Origin: CAZEBW01 sp964510205 | Lineage (GTDB): Bacteria > Chloroflexota > Anaerolineae > VGOG01 | Assembly: GCA_964510205.1 (NCBI GenBank) | Contig: CAZEBW010000005.1 | Coordinates: 24,556 to 88,555 of the forward strand | Direction: 5' to 3' | Length of the DNA: 64,000 nucleotides | In this document: positions 22,849-32,731 of the stretch, in pieces | Layout of the letters: every line of letters starts with the position of its first letter | Position numbering within the stretch: the stretch's first letter is position 1 | Made by a program: the position numbers and the translations under genes | The notes under the pieces: generated by a model | What the model saw: only the letters and a program-made list of their open reading frames with translations | Told to the model about the DNA's origin: nothing | Database searches by the model: none

Positions 22849-22893
22849 ACGGACAGCGGTCCGTTCAATCCTTAAGTCTGTTGTTCCAAGTCC
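22840..22893. repeat. GGATTAAACGGACAG palindrome
   Basis: GGATTAAACGGAC and GTCCGTTCAATCC form a hairpin around AGCG just after the stop at 22848, with further GTCTGTTGTTCCAAGTCCG words. Same repeat family as the two in-frame insertions in korA. Confidence 0.7.
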
Positions 22894-22905
22894 GTTGTCC
22901 CTCGC

Positions 22906-22934
22906 TGGACAAAAAGCCCGATTTGGTGTATCAT
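22906..22934 (+). promoter_or_regulatory. Sigma-70-type promoter for the M42 peptidase gene
   Basis: TGGACA (22906-22911), 17-nt spacer, TATCAT (22929-22934). Transcription would begin near 22941, which excludes the ATG at 22935 and supports the TTG start at 22974. Confidence 0.65.
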
Positions 22935-22973
22935 ATGCCCCGGTTTGTGAACCCTGAATGGAAGGAGACAGAA

Positions 22974-24044
22974 TTGGATTCAACAGAGGTTTTACTCAAA
23001 GAAATCACCGAGGCGCCAGGGGTGCCCGGCTACGAGGGCGAGGTGCGGGCCATCATCCGCCGCTATCTGAGGGGGCTCGCCAGCATCGAGCAGGACAAGA
23101 TGGGCAGCATCATCTGCAAAAAAGCGGGTCTGGCCGACTCGCCCAAGGTGATGCTGGCCGGACACATGGACGAGATCGGCTTCATGGTCAAGCTCGTCAC
23201 CAAAGAAGGCTTCGTCAAGTTCGTGCCTTTGGGCGGCTGGTGGGATCAAGTGATGCTGGCTCAGCGCGTGGTTATCAAGACCGCTCAGGGCGATGTCTTC
23301 GGCGTCACCGGAGCCAAGCCGCCCCATCTCTTGCCGCTTGAGAAGCGTAAGAAGATGGTAGAGAAGAAGGCCATGTACATTGACATCGGGGCCAGCAGCG
23401 AGGAGGAAGTCAAAGAGCGAGGGGTTCGTCCCGGCGATCCCATCATCCCCGTTAGCGATTTCGCTGTCCTGGCCAACCCCAAGACTTACATGTCCAAAGC
23501 TTGGGACGACCGGGTCGGCTGTGCGCTGTTCATCCAGGCCATCCAACGCCTGGCTGAGGAGCGCCATCCCAACACGGTCTACGGGGTGGGCACCGTTCAG
23601 GAGGAGGTGGGGCTCAGAGGGGCCAAGACCAGCGCACACGTCATCTCGCCCGACGTGGCCATCATCCTGGAGGTAGACATCGCAGGCGACGTGCCGGGAA
23701 TCGAGCCTGATGAATCCACCACCAAAATGGGTGAAGGGCCCACCTTGCTGGTGTACGACAAGCGCATGATCCCCAACCTCAAGCTGAGGGATTTGGTGAT
23801 CGAGACGGCCCAGGAATTGGACATCCCTCTGCAATTCTCGGCCATAGAGGGGGGAGCCACCGACGGCGGGATGATCCACATTCACGCCGGCGGGGTGCCC
23901 ACGGTGGTTCTAGGCGTGCCCACCCGCCACATCCACAGCCACGTGGGCATCATGCACAGGGATGATTATGATAACGCCCTGAGGCTGGTCGTAGCCCTGA
24001 TCAGGAAGTTGGATCAGACCACGGTGGAGGGGTTGACGGTTTAG
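22974..24044 (+). CDS. M42 family metallo-aminopeptidase
   Basis: A cytosolic dinuclear metal aminopeptidase of the glutamyl aminopeptidase/TET group, 356 residues. Metal ligands: H in VMLAGHMDEIGFMV, D in SKAWDDRVGCAL, the catalytic EE in VQEEVGLRGAK, D in ILEVDIAGDVPG and H in HIHSHVGIMHRDD. A TTG start at 22974 follows GAAGGAG by 7 nt and gives the usual family start (LLKEITEAPGVPGYEGEVR). Confidence 0.93.
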   Translation: MDSTEVLLKEITEAPGVPGYEGEVRAIIRRYLRGLASIEQDKMGSIICKKAGLADSPKVMLAGHMDEIGFMVKLVTKEGFVKFVPLGGWWDQVMLAQRVVIKTAQGDVFGVTGAKPPHLLPLEKRKKMVEKKAMYIDIGASSEEEVKERGVRPGDPIIPVSDFAVLANPKTYMSKAWDDRVGCALFIQAIQRLAEERHPNTVYGVGTVQEEVGLRGAKTSAHVISPDVAIILEVDIAGDVPGIEPDESTTKMGEGPTLLVYDKRMIPNLKLRDLVIETAQELDIPLQFSAIEGGATDGGMIHIHAGGVPTVVLGVPTRHIHSHVGIMHRDDYDNALRLVVALIRKLDQTTVEGLTV

Positions 24045-24049
24045 CAAAC

Positions 24050-24078
24050 TTGCGCTTTAGCTGTATCCCGTGTATACT
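24050..24078 (+). promoter_or_regulatory. Sigma-70-type promoter for the ATP synthase genes
   Basis: TTGCGC (24050-24055), 17-nt spacer, TATACT (24073-24078), about 48 nt upstream of atpA. Confidence 0.72.
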
Positions 24079-24125
24079 ATTCGACGAAGGTAGTTTGACC
24101 CGAGATCAAACCAAAGGAGGCGCTC

Positions 24126-25724
<1,599 letters not shown>

Positions 25725-25759
25725 ACAGGTGATTCTGCAACGATAAGAGGGGGGCTCAG

Positions 25760-26692
25760 TTGGCCACACTCCAAGAAATTCGTAGGCGTATCAACAGCGT
25801 CAAAAACATCGGGCAGGTCACCCGCGCCATGCAGGCGGTCGCCGCTTCTCACATGCAGCGGGCCCAAGCTCAAGTGAGGGCCACCCGGCCCTATGCCGAA
25901 AAAGCTTGGGAGGTTCTCACCCACCTGGCTGCCCAAAGGCAAGTGGGCGAGGAGCTGCATCCTTTGCTCCAGGTACGCCCCTTGCATACGGCGGCCCTGG
26001 TCGTCCTGACCGGCGACAGAGGGCTGTGTGGGGCTTTCAACAACAACATCATTGTGCAGGCCGTGGACTTCATAGAGGAACACAAGGCTCTGCAATTGGA
26101 GGTCAAGCTGATCACCGTGGGGCGCAAAGGTCGGGATTTCATGCTTCGTCGCGGCGAGGATATCGTGGCCGAGTTCACCAACATACCCGACCAGCCTAAG
26201 CTGGTGGACGTGACCCCTATTGCCAGGGTGGCCATAGACGGCTTTCTGGAGGGCCGTTTCGACCAGGTCTGCTTGGCCTACAGCGATTTCATCAATGTGC
26301 TCAACCAGCAGCCGACCATTAAGCGCTTCTTGCCCATCATGCCCGCTGAGATAGAGACTCAGGCTATGGCCGAGTACATAGAAGGTGTTGCTAGGCCCCT
26401 GGTGGCCACCGAATATATCTATGAACCTGACCCGCGTTCTATATTGGATGAGGTGGTGCCGCGGTTTACCGAACTGCAGATCTACCAGGCGGTGCTGGAG
26501 TCTATTGCCAGCGAGCACAGCGCGCGAATGGTGGCCATGCGCAACGCTTCGGAGAACGCCATGGCACTGGTGGGCGACCTGACCCTGGAGTTTAACAAGG
26601 CTCGACAGCGGGCCATCACGCTGGAGATCATGGACATCGCTGGCGGCGCCGAGGCCCTGGCCAAAGCGAGAGCTCAGGCCGCGGCGCGCTAA
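25760..26692 (+). CDS. atpG: F1F0 ATP synthase subunit gamma
   Basis: Central rotor shaft of F1. 310 residues starting from TTG (GAGGGGGGCTCAG upstream) with the family start ATLQEIRRRINSVKNIGQVT. The conserved SERSARMVAMRNASENA-type segment appears as SEHSARMVAMRNASENA near the end, and GDRGLCGAFNNNI sits near residue 90. It follows atpA by 35 nt. Confidence 0.96.
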   Translation: MATLQEIRRRINSVKNIGQVTRAMQAVAASHMQRAQAQVRATRPYAEKAWEVLTHLAAQRQVGEELHPLLQVRPLHTAALVVLTGDRGLCGAFNNNIIVQAVDFIEEHKALQLEVKLITVGRKGRDFMLRRGEDIVAEFTNIPDQPKLVDVTPIARVAIDGFLEGRFDQVCLAYSDFINVLNQQPTIKRFLPIMPAEIETQAMAEYIEGVARPLVATEYIYEPDPRSILDEVVPRFTELQIYQAVLESIASEHSARMVAMRNASENAMALVGDLTLEFNKARQRAITLEIMDIAGGAEALAKARAQAAAR

Positions 26693-26717
26693 ATCTCACG
26701 TCTCACGTTTCACGATA
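26693..26717. repeat. CTCACGT word repeat
   Basis: ATCTCACGTCTCACGTTTCACG fills the short gap between atpG and the atpD ribosome site. Another short word-repeat tract of the kind seen across the window. Confidence 0.45.
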
Positions 26718-26727
26718 GGAGGATGTA

Positions 26728-28122
26728 ATGGCTAAAGGAACCATTGGCAAGATTGTACAGGTCATGGGGCCTGTTGTGGATGTGGAGTTCCCGCCCGATC
26801 AACTCCCGGACATCTACTATGCAGTGGAAATACCTCGCGAGCAAGAGAAGGACCTCACGGTGGAGGTTCAGCAGCACATGGGCGACGATTGGGTGCGCTG
26901 CGTGGCCATGGATACGACCGACGGCCTGCGACGCGGCATGAGGGCCATTGACACCGGCGGTCCCATCACCGTGCCCGTGGGCCAGGCTACGCTGGGTCGT
27001 CTCTTCAACGTGTTGGGCGAGCCCATTGACAACCTGGGCACGGTGGAGGCCGAGGCGCGCTATCCCATCCATCGGCAGGCGCCGTCCTTTGAGGATCAGG
27101 AAACCACGCCGGAGTTCTTTGAAACCGGTCTCAAGGTCGTGGACCTGGTTGCCCCTTTCACCAAAGGGGGCAAGACAGGGGTATTTGGTGGAGCCGGCGT
27201 TGGCAAGACGATCATCATCTATGAGTTGATTCGCACCATGGCCATTGAGCGCGGCGGCTTTTCGGTGTTCGCTGGCGTGGGCGAGCGTTCCCGCGAGGGC
27301 AACGATATGTTGAACACGGCCAAGGAGGCGGGAGTCCTCGATAATACGGTGATGGTCTTCGGGCAGATGAACGAGCCGCCTGGCGCCAGGCTGCGCGTGG
27401 GCCTGTCGGGGGTGACGATGGCGGAGTATTTCCGCGACCAGGGTAGGGATGTGCTCCTTTTCATTGACAATATCTATCGCTTTGCTATGGCAGGTATGGA
27501 GGTGTCGGCTTTGTTGGGCCGCATGCCTAGCGCAGTCGGATACCAGCCGACCTTGAGCACAGAGATGGGCGACTTGCAGGAGCGCATCACATCCACCAAG
27601 CGTGGCGCTATCACTTCTATGCAGGCCATCTACGTGCCGGCTGATGACTACTCCGACCCAGGCCCTGTGGCCGTGTTCGCCCACCTGGATGCTACCATCA
27701 CCTTGGAGCGTTCCATCGCCGAGATGGGCCTCTATCCCGCCGTTGATCCACTCACTTCCACCTCCCGCATCCTCGATCCGCGCATTGTCGGTGAGGAGCA
27801 CTACGATACGGCCCGCGAGGTGCAGCGCGTCTTACAGAGGTACAAGGACCTTTCGGACGTGATCGCTATTTTGGGGGTCGAGGAGCTGAGTGACGAGGAC
27901 AAGTTGACGGTGGCCAGAGCCCGCAGGATTCAGCGGTTCCTGTCGCAGCCCATGTTCGTGGCCGAAGCCTACACCGGGCGGCCTGGCGTGTACGTGTCCA
28001 TCAACGAGACCGTGCGTGGCTTCCAGGAGATCCTAGAAGGCCAGCACGATGATCTCCCTGAGCAGGCCTTCTATATGGTGGGAACGATTGAGGACGCTGT
28101 GAGGAAGGCAGAGACACTGTGA
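26728..28122 (+). CDS. atpD: F1F0 ATP synthase subunit beta
   Basis: Catalytic subunit of F1, 464 residues. Walker A GGAGVGKTIIIYELIR, the GVGERSREGNDM segment with catalytic glutamate and arginine, Walker B VLLFIDNIYRFAMAG (usually FIDNIFRF; the Phe to Tyr change is unusual), and ALLGRMPSAVGYQPTLSTEM. ATAGGAGGATG ribosome site. Confidence 0.97.
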   Translation: MAKGTIGKIVQVMGPVVDVEFPPDQLPDIYYAVEIPREQEKDLTVEVQQHMGDDWVRCVAMDTTDGLRRGMRAIDTGGPITVPVGQATLGRLFNVLGEPIDNLGTVEAEARYPIHRQAPSFEDQETTPEFFETGLKVVDLVAPFTKGGKTGVFGGAGVGKTIIIYELIRTMAIERGGFSVFAGVGERSREGNDMLNTAKEAGVLDNTVMVFGQMNEPPGARLRVGLSGVTMAEYFRDQGRDVLLFIDNIYRFAMAGMEVSALLGRMPSAVGYQPTLSTEMGDLQERITSTKRGAITSMQAIYVPADDYSDPGPVAVFAHLDATITLERSIAEMGLYPAVDPLTSTSRILDPRIVGEEHYDTAREVQRVLQRYKDLSDVIAILGVEELSDEDKLTVARARRIQRFLSQPMFVAEAYTGRPGVYVSINETVRGFQEILEGQHDDLPEQAFYMVGTIEDAVRKAETL

Positions 28123-28206
28123 ATGGAGAATGGAGGATGGAGAATGGAGAATGGAGAAACGGATGATTTTCCCCCTTCCATTTTCCCTTTTCCATTTTCC
28201 CCTTTC
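28122..28206. repeat. GGAGAATGGA / TCCATTTTCC inverted repeat tract
   Basis: Left half iterates GAATGGAGAATGGAGGATGG; right half iterates CCATTTTCCCTTTTCCATTT, so the region folds on itself. It begins at the atpD stop and separates atpD from atpC by about 100 nt. The pyrimidine-rich right arm could act as a partial terminator inside the operon. Confidence 0.7.
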
Positions 28207-28224
28207 CACCACGGGGGGAACACT

Positions 28225-28665
28225 ATGCCGATCAAGCTAGAAATTGTTACGGTTGAACGCCAGGTCTACTCCGATGATGTGGACTTCGTCAGCGCTCCTG
28301 GGGTCATGGGCACACTGGGTATCCTTCCCAAGCACTCTCCGCTGCTGACAGCGCTTGGGGCGGGAGAGCTGCGGGCGCAAAAGGGAGACCAAGAGCACTG
28401 CTTTGCCGTCAGCGGAGGGTTCATGGAAGTGCTCCCCGACCAAGTGATTGTCATGGCCGACACGGCGGAACGTGCTGAGGAAATCGACTTAGAACGGGCT
28501 GAAGCGGCGCGCCAACGGGCTGAAAGGCTCTTGAAGGAGAGACCCCCTGGAGTTGACCGCAGTGCCATTGAGGGGGCCCTGCGTCGTTCGCGCATCCGTC
28601 TGAAGGTTGCCAGGCGACGACGGCGGCGGAGGGGATTCCCTGAAGAAAGACGTGAGGGGCAATGA
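28225..28665 (+). CDS. atpC: F1F0 ATP synthase subunit epsilon
   Basis: Regulatory stalk subunit, 146 residues. The N-terminal beta sandwich is typical (MPIKLEIVTVERQVYSDDVD, GTLGILPKHSPLLTALGAGE, FAVSGGFMEVLPDQVIVMAD) and is followed by the helical hairpin (EIDLERAEAARQRAERLLKE). The C-terminus is unusually basic (RLKVARRRRRRRGFPEERRE). The in-frame extension upstream of 28225 is encoded only by the repeat tract and was excluded. Confidence 0.94.
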   Translation: MPIKLEIVTVERQVYSDDVDFVSAPGVMGTLGILPKHSPLLTALGAGELRAQKGDQEHCFAVSGGFMEVLPDQVIVMADTAERAEEIDLERAEAARQRAERLLKERPPGVDRSAIEGALRRSRIRLKVARRRRRRRGFPEERREGQ

Positions 28666-28701
28666 GTCAACGAGTTACTCGACTTAAGGAGAGTACAGTT
28701 C

Positions 28702-29706
28702 ATGTTTGAGAAACATATCGGCGTGGACCTGGGCACGGTCAACGTATTGGTCTACGTCAAGGGGAAGGGCATTGTTTTGCAAGAGCCCTCAATGGTTGCC
28801 ATCTCGGAGGATGAGAACAAAATCGTGGCCGTGGGCGAAGAGGCGCGCGCCATGATGGGGCGTACGCCGGAGAATATTGAGGTGATGCGGCCCATGCGCG
28901 ACGGCGTCATCGCCAACTACGTCGTCACCGAGGCCATGCTGCGCTACTTCATCGGCAAGGTCTGCGGACGCTTTCGCCTCTTCCGCCCCATCGTGATGGT
29001 GACTGTGCCTGTCGGCGTGACCAGTGTGGAGAGACGGGCCGTGCACGAAGCGGCCATTCAGGCCGGCGGCAAGGAGGCCCATCTCATCCCGGAGCCCCTG
29101 GCAGCGGCTATCGGGGCCGGACTGCCCATTGGCACCCCGACGGGCAACATGGTGCTGAACGTCGGCGGCGGAACGTCGGAATCGGCGGTGATCTCCATGA
29201 ACGGCATCGTGGTCTCCAGCTCGGTCCGCGTGGGCGGAGACGAAATGAACGAGGCCATCGTTTCCTATGTCAGAAAGAAGTACAACCTGGTGATAGGGGA
29301 GCCGACAGCGGAGGAGATCAAGTTCCAAATCGGCAGCGCGTTGCCGCTGGAAGAGGAACTGACCATGAATGTGCAGGGCAGGGATCACGTGGCTGGGCTG
29401 CCCAAGACCATCCAGATCAGTTCGGGCGAGGTGACGGAGGCCATCGCCGAGGCTCTGACTACCATCGTGGGCGTGGTGAGAGCCGTGCTGAGAGATACCC
29501 CCCCTGAGCTGTCTTCGGACATTATAGACCGGGGGATGGTGCTGGTCGGCGGAGGCGCGCTGTTGCGCAATATGGATCGGCTGCTGACTCAAGAAACGGG
29601 CGTGCCCTGTTCCGTGGCCGAGGATGCCATGGCCTGCGTTGCCAAAGGCGCTGGCCGGGCTCTGGAAAACTATCACGTCTTGAAGCGAAGCCTGGCTTTG
29701 CTTTAG
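28702..29706 (+). CDS. mreB: MreB-like actin homolog with variant phosphate-binding motif
   Basis: A 334-residue bacterial actin that forms membrane-associated filaments guiding cell-wall growth. Phosphate 1 motif GVDLGTVNVLVYVKGKGIVL (usually TANT), EPLAAAIGAGLP, adenosine motif GMVLVGGGALLRNMD. Phosphate 2 reads LNVGGGTSESAVISM where most MreB have DIGGGTTE, so the aspartate is replaced by asparagine, which may slow ATP hydrolysis. No mreC, mreD or rodA follows. It begins 36 nt after atpC. It could be a divergent paralog rather than the main MreB. Confidence 0.88.
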   Translation: MFEKHIGVDLGTVNVLVYVKGKGIVLQEPSMVAISEDENKIVAVGEEARAMMGRTPENIEVMRPMRDGVIANYVVTEAMLRYFIGKVCGRFRLFRPIVMVTVPVGVTSVERRAVHEAAIQAGGKEAHLIPEPLAAAIGAGLPIGTPTGNMVLNVGGGTSESAVISMNGIVVSSSVRVGGDEMNEAIVSYVRKKYNLVIGEPTAEEIKFQIGSALPLEEELTMNVQGRDHVAGLPKTIQISSGEVTEAIAEALTTIVGVVRAVLRDTPPELSSDIIDRGMVLVGGGALLRNMDRLLTQETGVPCSVAEDAMACVAKGAGRALENYHVLKRSLALL

Positions 29707-29790
29707 GGTTTGGTTCGTCTGAGGTGTCGGTTGACAAGCCGCTATGGAGGTTGAAGCCTTCATGGCGGCTGTTGCTAGGGAGTGGTTGCT

Positions 29791-31059
29791 GTGTTCTTCG
29801 ATGAGGCCAAGATTTACGTGAAAGCTGGCGATGGCGGGGATGGCTGTGTCAGCTTCCGCCGCGAGAAGTACGTGCCCCTGGGCGGGCCTAATGGCGGGGA
29901 TGGCGGCAAGGGCGGCGACGTTTACCTGGTGGCCAATCCGCACCTCAACACCCTCATCGGCTTCAAGCGCCGCACCCATTTCAAAGCCCAGCGAGGCGGC
30001 CACGGCAGGGGCAAGAGGCAGAAGGGGCGGCAGGGCGATGATGTTCTCATCGAGGTAGCGCCCGGCACGGTGGCCCGCGATGCTGAGAGCGGGGAGTTGA
30101 TTGCCGATCTGACGGAGGCGGAGCAGAAAGTCCTCGTTGCCCGAGGGGGGCGGGGCGGTCGAGGCAACGCGGCCTTTACTACTTCGACCAATCAGGCTCC
30201 TCGTATCGCCGAGCGAGGCGAGCCTGGCCAGGAGCGCTGGATCCACTTGGAGCTCAAGCTCATCGCCGACGTCGGCATCATCGGCGTGCCCAACGCGGGC
30301 AAATCAACTCTGCTGTCGGTGGTCAGCGCGGCCAGGCCCAAGATCGCCGCTTACCCCTTCACCACTTTGGAGCCCAACTTGGGAGTGGTGGCCCTGGACG
30401 GCGGTTACACCAGCTTCGTCGTGGCCGACATCCCCGGCCTGATCGAGGGCGCCCACGCCGGCGCCGGTTTGGGCCACGAATTCCTGCGCCACATCGAGCG
30501 CACGCGCATCATCGTCCACCTGCTGGACGGGGCCTCGGCCGATCCCCTGGCCGATTACGAGAGCATCAACGAGGAACTGGCCCTTTTCGACGCTGAGCTG
30601 GCTCGCAAGCCCCAGCTGGTCGTTCTCAACAAGATGGACCTGCCCCAGGCCCAGGCACTCTGGCCCTCAGTGCAGAGAGAGATGAAGGCGCGAGGGGAGA
30701 GCGCCATGAGCATCTCGGCTGTGACTGGCGAGGGGGTCAAAGAGATGCTGCGTGCCGTGGCTGGGATGCTGGAGAGCTTGCCCGAAGGAGAGGAGCCGGC
30801 CACGGCCGAGGTCAAGGTTTTCCGGCCCGCTGAAGAAGAAGAAGTGGCTCTTACCATCATGCGCCAAGGCGAGGTCTGGCTGGTGCGGGGCGCGGAGGTG
30901 GAGCGAATCGCCGCCATGACCCATTGGGATCTGGACGAGGCGGTGCAGCGCTTCCAGCGCATCGCCGAGGCCATCGGGTTGAAGACGGCCCTCAGAGAGG
31001 CCGGGGTGCAGCCTGGCGATACGGTGCGCATCGGCGAAGTCGAACTCGAATGGCAATAG
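29791..31059 (+). CDS. obg: Obg family GTPase
   Basis: Ribosome-associated GTPase involved in 50S maturation and stress response. 422 residues: glycine-rich Obg fold (VKAGDGGDGCVSFRREKYVP, GGPNGGDGGKGGDVYLVA), G domain with G1 GVPNAGKSTLLSVV, G3 DIPGLIEGAHAGAGLG, G4 LNKMDLP, and a C-terminal Obg_C domain (about 345-422). GTG at 29791 was chosen because AGGGAG lies 8 nt upstream and the Obg fold begins there. Confidence 0.96.
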   Translation: MFFDEAKIYVKAGDGGDGCVSFRREKYVPLGGPNGGDGGKGGDVYLVANPHLNTLIGFKRRTHFKAQRGGHGRGKRQKGRQGDDVLIEVAPGTVARDAESGELIADLTEAEQKVLVARGGRGGRGNAAFTTSTNQAPRIAERGEPGQERWIHLELKLIADVGIIGVPNAGKSTLLSVVSAARPKIAAYPFTTLEPNLGVVALDGGYTSFVVADIPGLIEGAHAGAGLGHEFLRHIERTRIIVHLLDGASADPLADYESINEELALFDAELARKPQLVVLNKMDLPQAQALWPSVQREMKARGESAMSISAVTGEGVKEMLRAVAGMLESLPEGEEPATAEVKVFRPAEEEEVALTIMRQGEVWLVRGAEVERIAAMTHWDLDEAVQRFQRIAEAIGLKTALREAGVQPGDTVRIGEVELEWQ

Positions 31060-31093
31060 AGGTGCAACGCACTTCCCAAAGTGCGTTGCACCT
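31060..31093. repeat. AGGTGCAACGCACTT inverted repeat, copy 3
   Basis: AGGTGCAACGCACTT (31060-31074) and AAGTGCGTTGCACCT (31079-31093), a perfect 15-bp palindrome with a CCCA loop, starting right at the obg stop. Same element as at 17283 and 17814. Confidence 0.85.
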
Positions 31094-31113
31094 TAACCGT
31101 ATGGGGGTTGAAC

Positions 31114-31710
31114 ATGCGTGTGGGGGTTCTGGGCGGCACGTTTGATCCGATTCACTTCGGCCACTTGGTGGCGGCCGAGGAAGTCAGGGCGCAGTTGGCT
31201 TTGGATCGGGTGGTCTTCGTGCCCGCAGGGCTGCCGCCCCACAAGCTCACCGAAGCCATCACAGCAGTGGAGCATCGGCTGGCCATGGTGAAGCTGGCCA
31301 TCGCCAGCAATCCTTACTTCACCGTCTCCGGCGTGGACATTGACCGCTTTGGTCCCTGCTACACCGTGGATACCATGCAGCTTCTGCGGGACGATTGGGG
31401 CAGCGGCGTCGAGCTTTATTTCATCATGGGCTCGGATTCCCTGGCCGACATCCCCACCTGGCACCAGCCGCAGCGCTTGATCAGGCTGTGCCGCCTGGCG
31501 GCCGTGGAGCGCCCCGGCTATCGGGTGGACATGGAGCAGTTGGAGCGTCTGCTGCCTGGCATCACCGCCCGTACTCATTTCGTCAATTCGCCTCAGTTGG
31601 ACATCTCGTCCACCGATCTCCAAAGACGGGTGCGCGAGGGGCTGCCTATTAAGTATCAGGTGCCGGAAGTGGTGGAGGACTACATCTACCAGCACGGGCT
31701 TTACGCATGA
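31114..31710 (+). CDS. nadD: Nicotinate-nucleotide adenylyltransferase
   Basis: Adenylates nicotinate mononucleotide in NAD synthesis. 198 residues with nucleotidyltransferase signature GVLGGTFDPIHFGHLVAAEE, VPAGLPPHK, GCYTVDTM-type segment (FGPCYTVDTMQLLRDD), YFIMGSDSLADIPTWHQP and the ISSTDLQRRVREG motif near the end. Its stop overlaps the next start by 4 nt. Confidence 0.96.
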   Translation: MRVGVLGGTFDPIHFGHLVAAEEVRAQLALDRVVFVPAGLPPHKLTEAITAVEHRLAMVKLAIASNPYFTVSGVDIDRFGPCYTVDTMQLLRDDWGSGVELYFIMGSDSLADIPTWHQPQRLIRLCRLAAVERPGYRVDMEQLERLLPGITARTHFVNSPQLDISSTDLQRRVREGLPIKYQVPEVVEDYIYQHGLYA

Positions 31711-32537
31711 AGTTAAGTCTGTCCACAGGCAGTATCTACATCTACCCGCTGCGCTCCATCTTCAACATAGCAAAGGAAGCCGGTTTCGCGGGCGTGGAGT
31801 TGGTGGTCAGCCCCGAGGTGGAGTGGAGGGGCGGCAGCTACGTCCGCCATTTGGCTGAGAGCTATGGACTGACCATCTTCAGCCTCCACCCACCCATTTT
31901 GCCCTTCCCCGGCTGGTCCGACTATTGCGCTGTCGTCCCCAGGTTGATTGATTTGGCGCTGGAGGCTGGGGCGGGATACGCCGTTCTGCATCCTCCCAAG
32001 GTCCGCAGCCTGGCCGACGACCGGGGTCGGAGCTGCGTGGAAGCCCTGAGGGCTGGACTGCGGCGAACCGCAGGCGCCGACCTGCGCATCGCTCTGGAGA
32101 ACCGCGCCTTCTTTCGCAGCAGCGATCGGCGCTACGCTTTGGGCGACCTGCGGGAGCTGCGCGCCTTCGCCGATCAATTCGGCCTGCCCCTGGTCTTGGA
32201 CACCTCGCATGCCGCCACGTCGAGCTACAGCTTGGCTGAGGCCTACCGCATCCTCGCTGATCGGCTGGTGAATGTCCACTTCAGCGACATGCGGTCTCCC
32301 CCCTGGCCTCTGAACGTCCACTATCTGCACACCTACCTCAAGCACCACCAGATGCCCGGCCAGGGCCGACTGCCGCTGGCCGACCTCTTGGGCCGTCTAG
32401 CCGCCGACGGCTACTGTGGCCTCATCACCTTCGAGATCAGCCCCATCGCTCTGCGCATCTGGTGGCCTCCCAGCGTCAAGCGCCAATTGGCCCGCTGTGT
32501 GGCCTACGTTCGGCGAGCCTTTCGTGCGCTGTCGTGA
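31707..32537 (+). CDS. Sugar phosphate isomerase/epimerase-like TIM barrel protein
   Basis: A 276-residue protein of the AP endonuclease 2/xylose isomerase-like barrel family: SLSTGSIYIYPLRSIFNIAK, AGFAGVELVVSPEVEW, FSLHPPILPF, LRIALENRAFF, LPLVLDTSHAATSSY and DRLVNVHFSDM. Metal-binding His, Glu and Asp residues are at the expected strand ends. The substrate cannot be told. ATG overlaps the nadD stop (ATGA), so the two are cotranslated. Confidence 0.88.
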   Translation: MKLSLSTGSIYIYPLRSIFNIAKEAGFAGVELVVSPEVEWRGGSYVRHLAESYGLTIFSLHPPILPFPGWSDYCAVVPRLIDLALEAGAGYAVLHPPKVRSLADDRGRSCVEALRAGLRRTAGADLRIALENRAFFRSSDRRYALGDLRELRAFADQFGLPLVLDTSHAATSSYSLAEAYRILADRLVNVHFSDMRSPPWPLNVHYLHTYLKHHQMPGQGRLPLADLLGRLAADGYCGLITFEISPIALRIWWPPSVKRQLARCVAYVRRAFRALS

Positions 32538-32581
32538 TGCAAGGCCATGTTCCCCGCCATACTACAACGGATTTAGAAAGG

Positions 32582-32605
32582 CTCGTCCTGAGCTTGTCGA
32601 AGGGA
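32582..32605. repeat. GTCCTGAGCTTGTCGAAG dispersed repeat, copy 2
   Basis: CTCGTCCTGAGCTTGTCGAA lies inside a larger imperfect inverted repeat (ACTACAACGGATTT near 32560 against GAATCCGCTGTAGT near 32645). A word known from many genomes; related copy at 19100. Confidence 0.65.
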
Positions 32606-32663
32606 ACGGATGTTTCTGCTTTGCTCCTCATCCGTTTTATTCCGAATCCGCTGTAGTGTTCCC

Positions 32664-32692
32664 TTGTGGAAATGGCTCTTGTGTGGTAGAAT
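32664..32692 (+). promoter_or_regulatory. Sigma-70-type promoter for mutL
   Basis: TTGTGG (32664-32669), 17-nt spacer, TAGAAT (32687-32692), 40 nt before the mutL ATG. Confidence 0.65.
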
Positions 32693-32731
32693 AATCGAGA
32701 GATTGACGATTAAGCAGATCGTGGAGCTGTC

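Noticed and set aside
28789..30246. 485-codon minus-strand frame opposite mreB and obg
   Set aside because: Both plus-strand genes are unambiguous; the antisense translation is low-complexity His/Ala/Gly-rich and spans a gene boundary.
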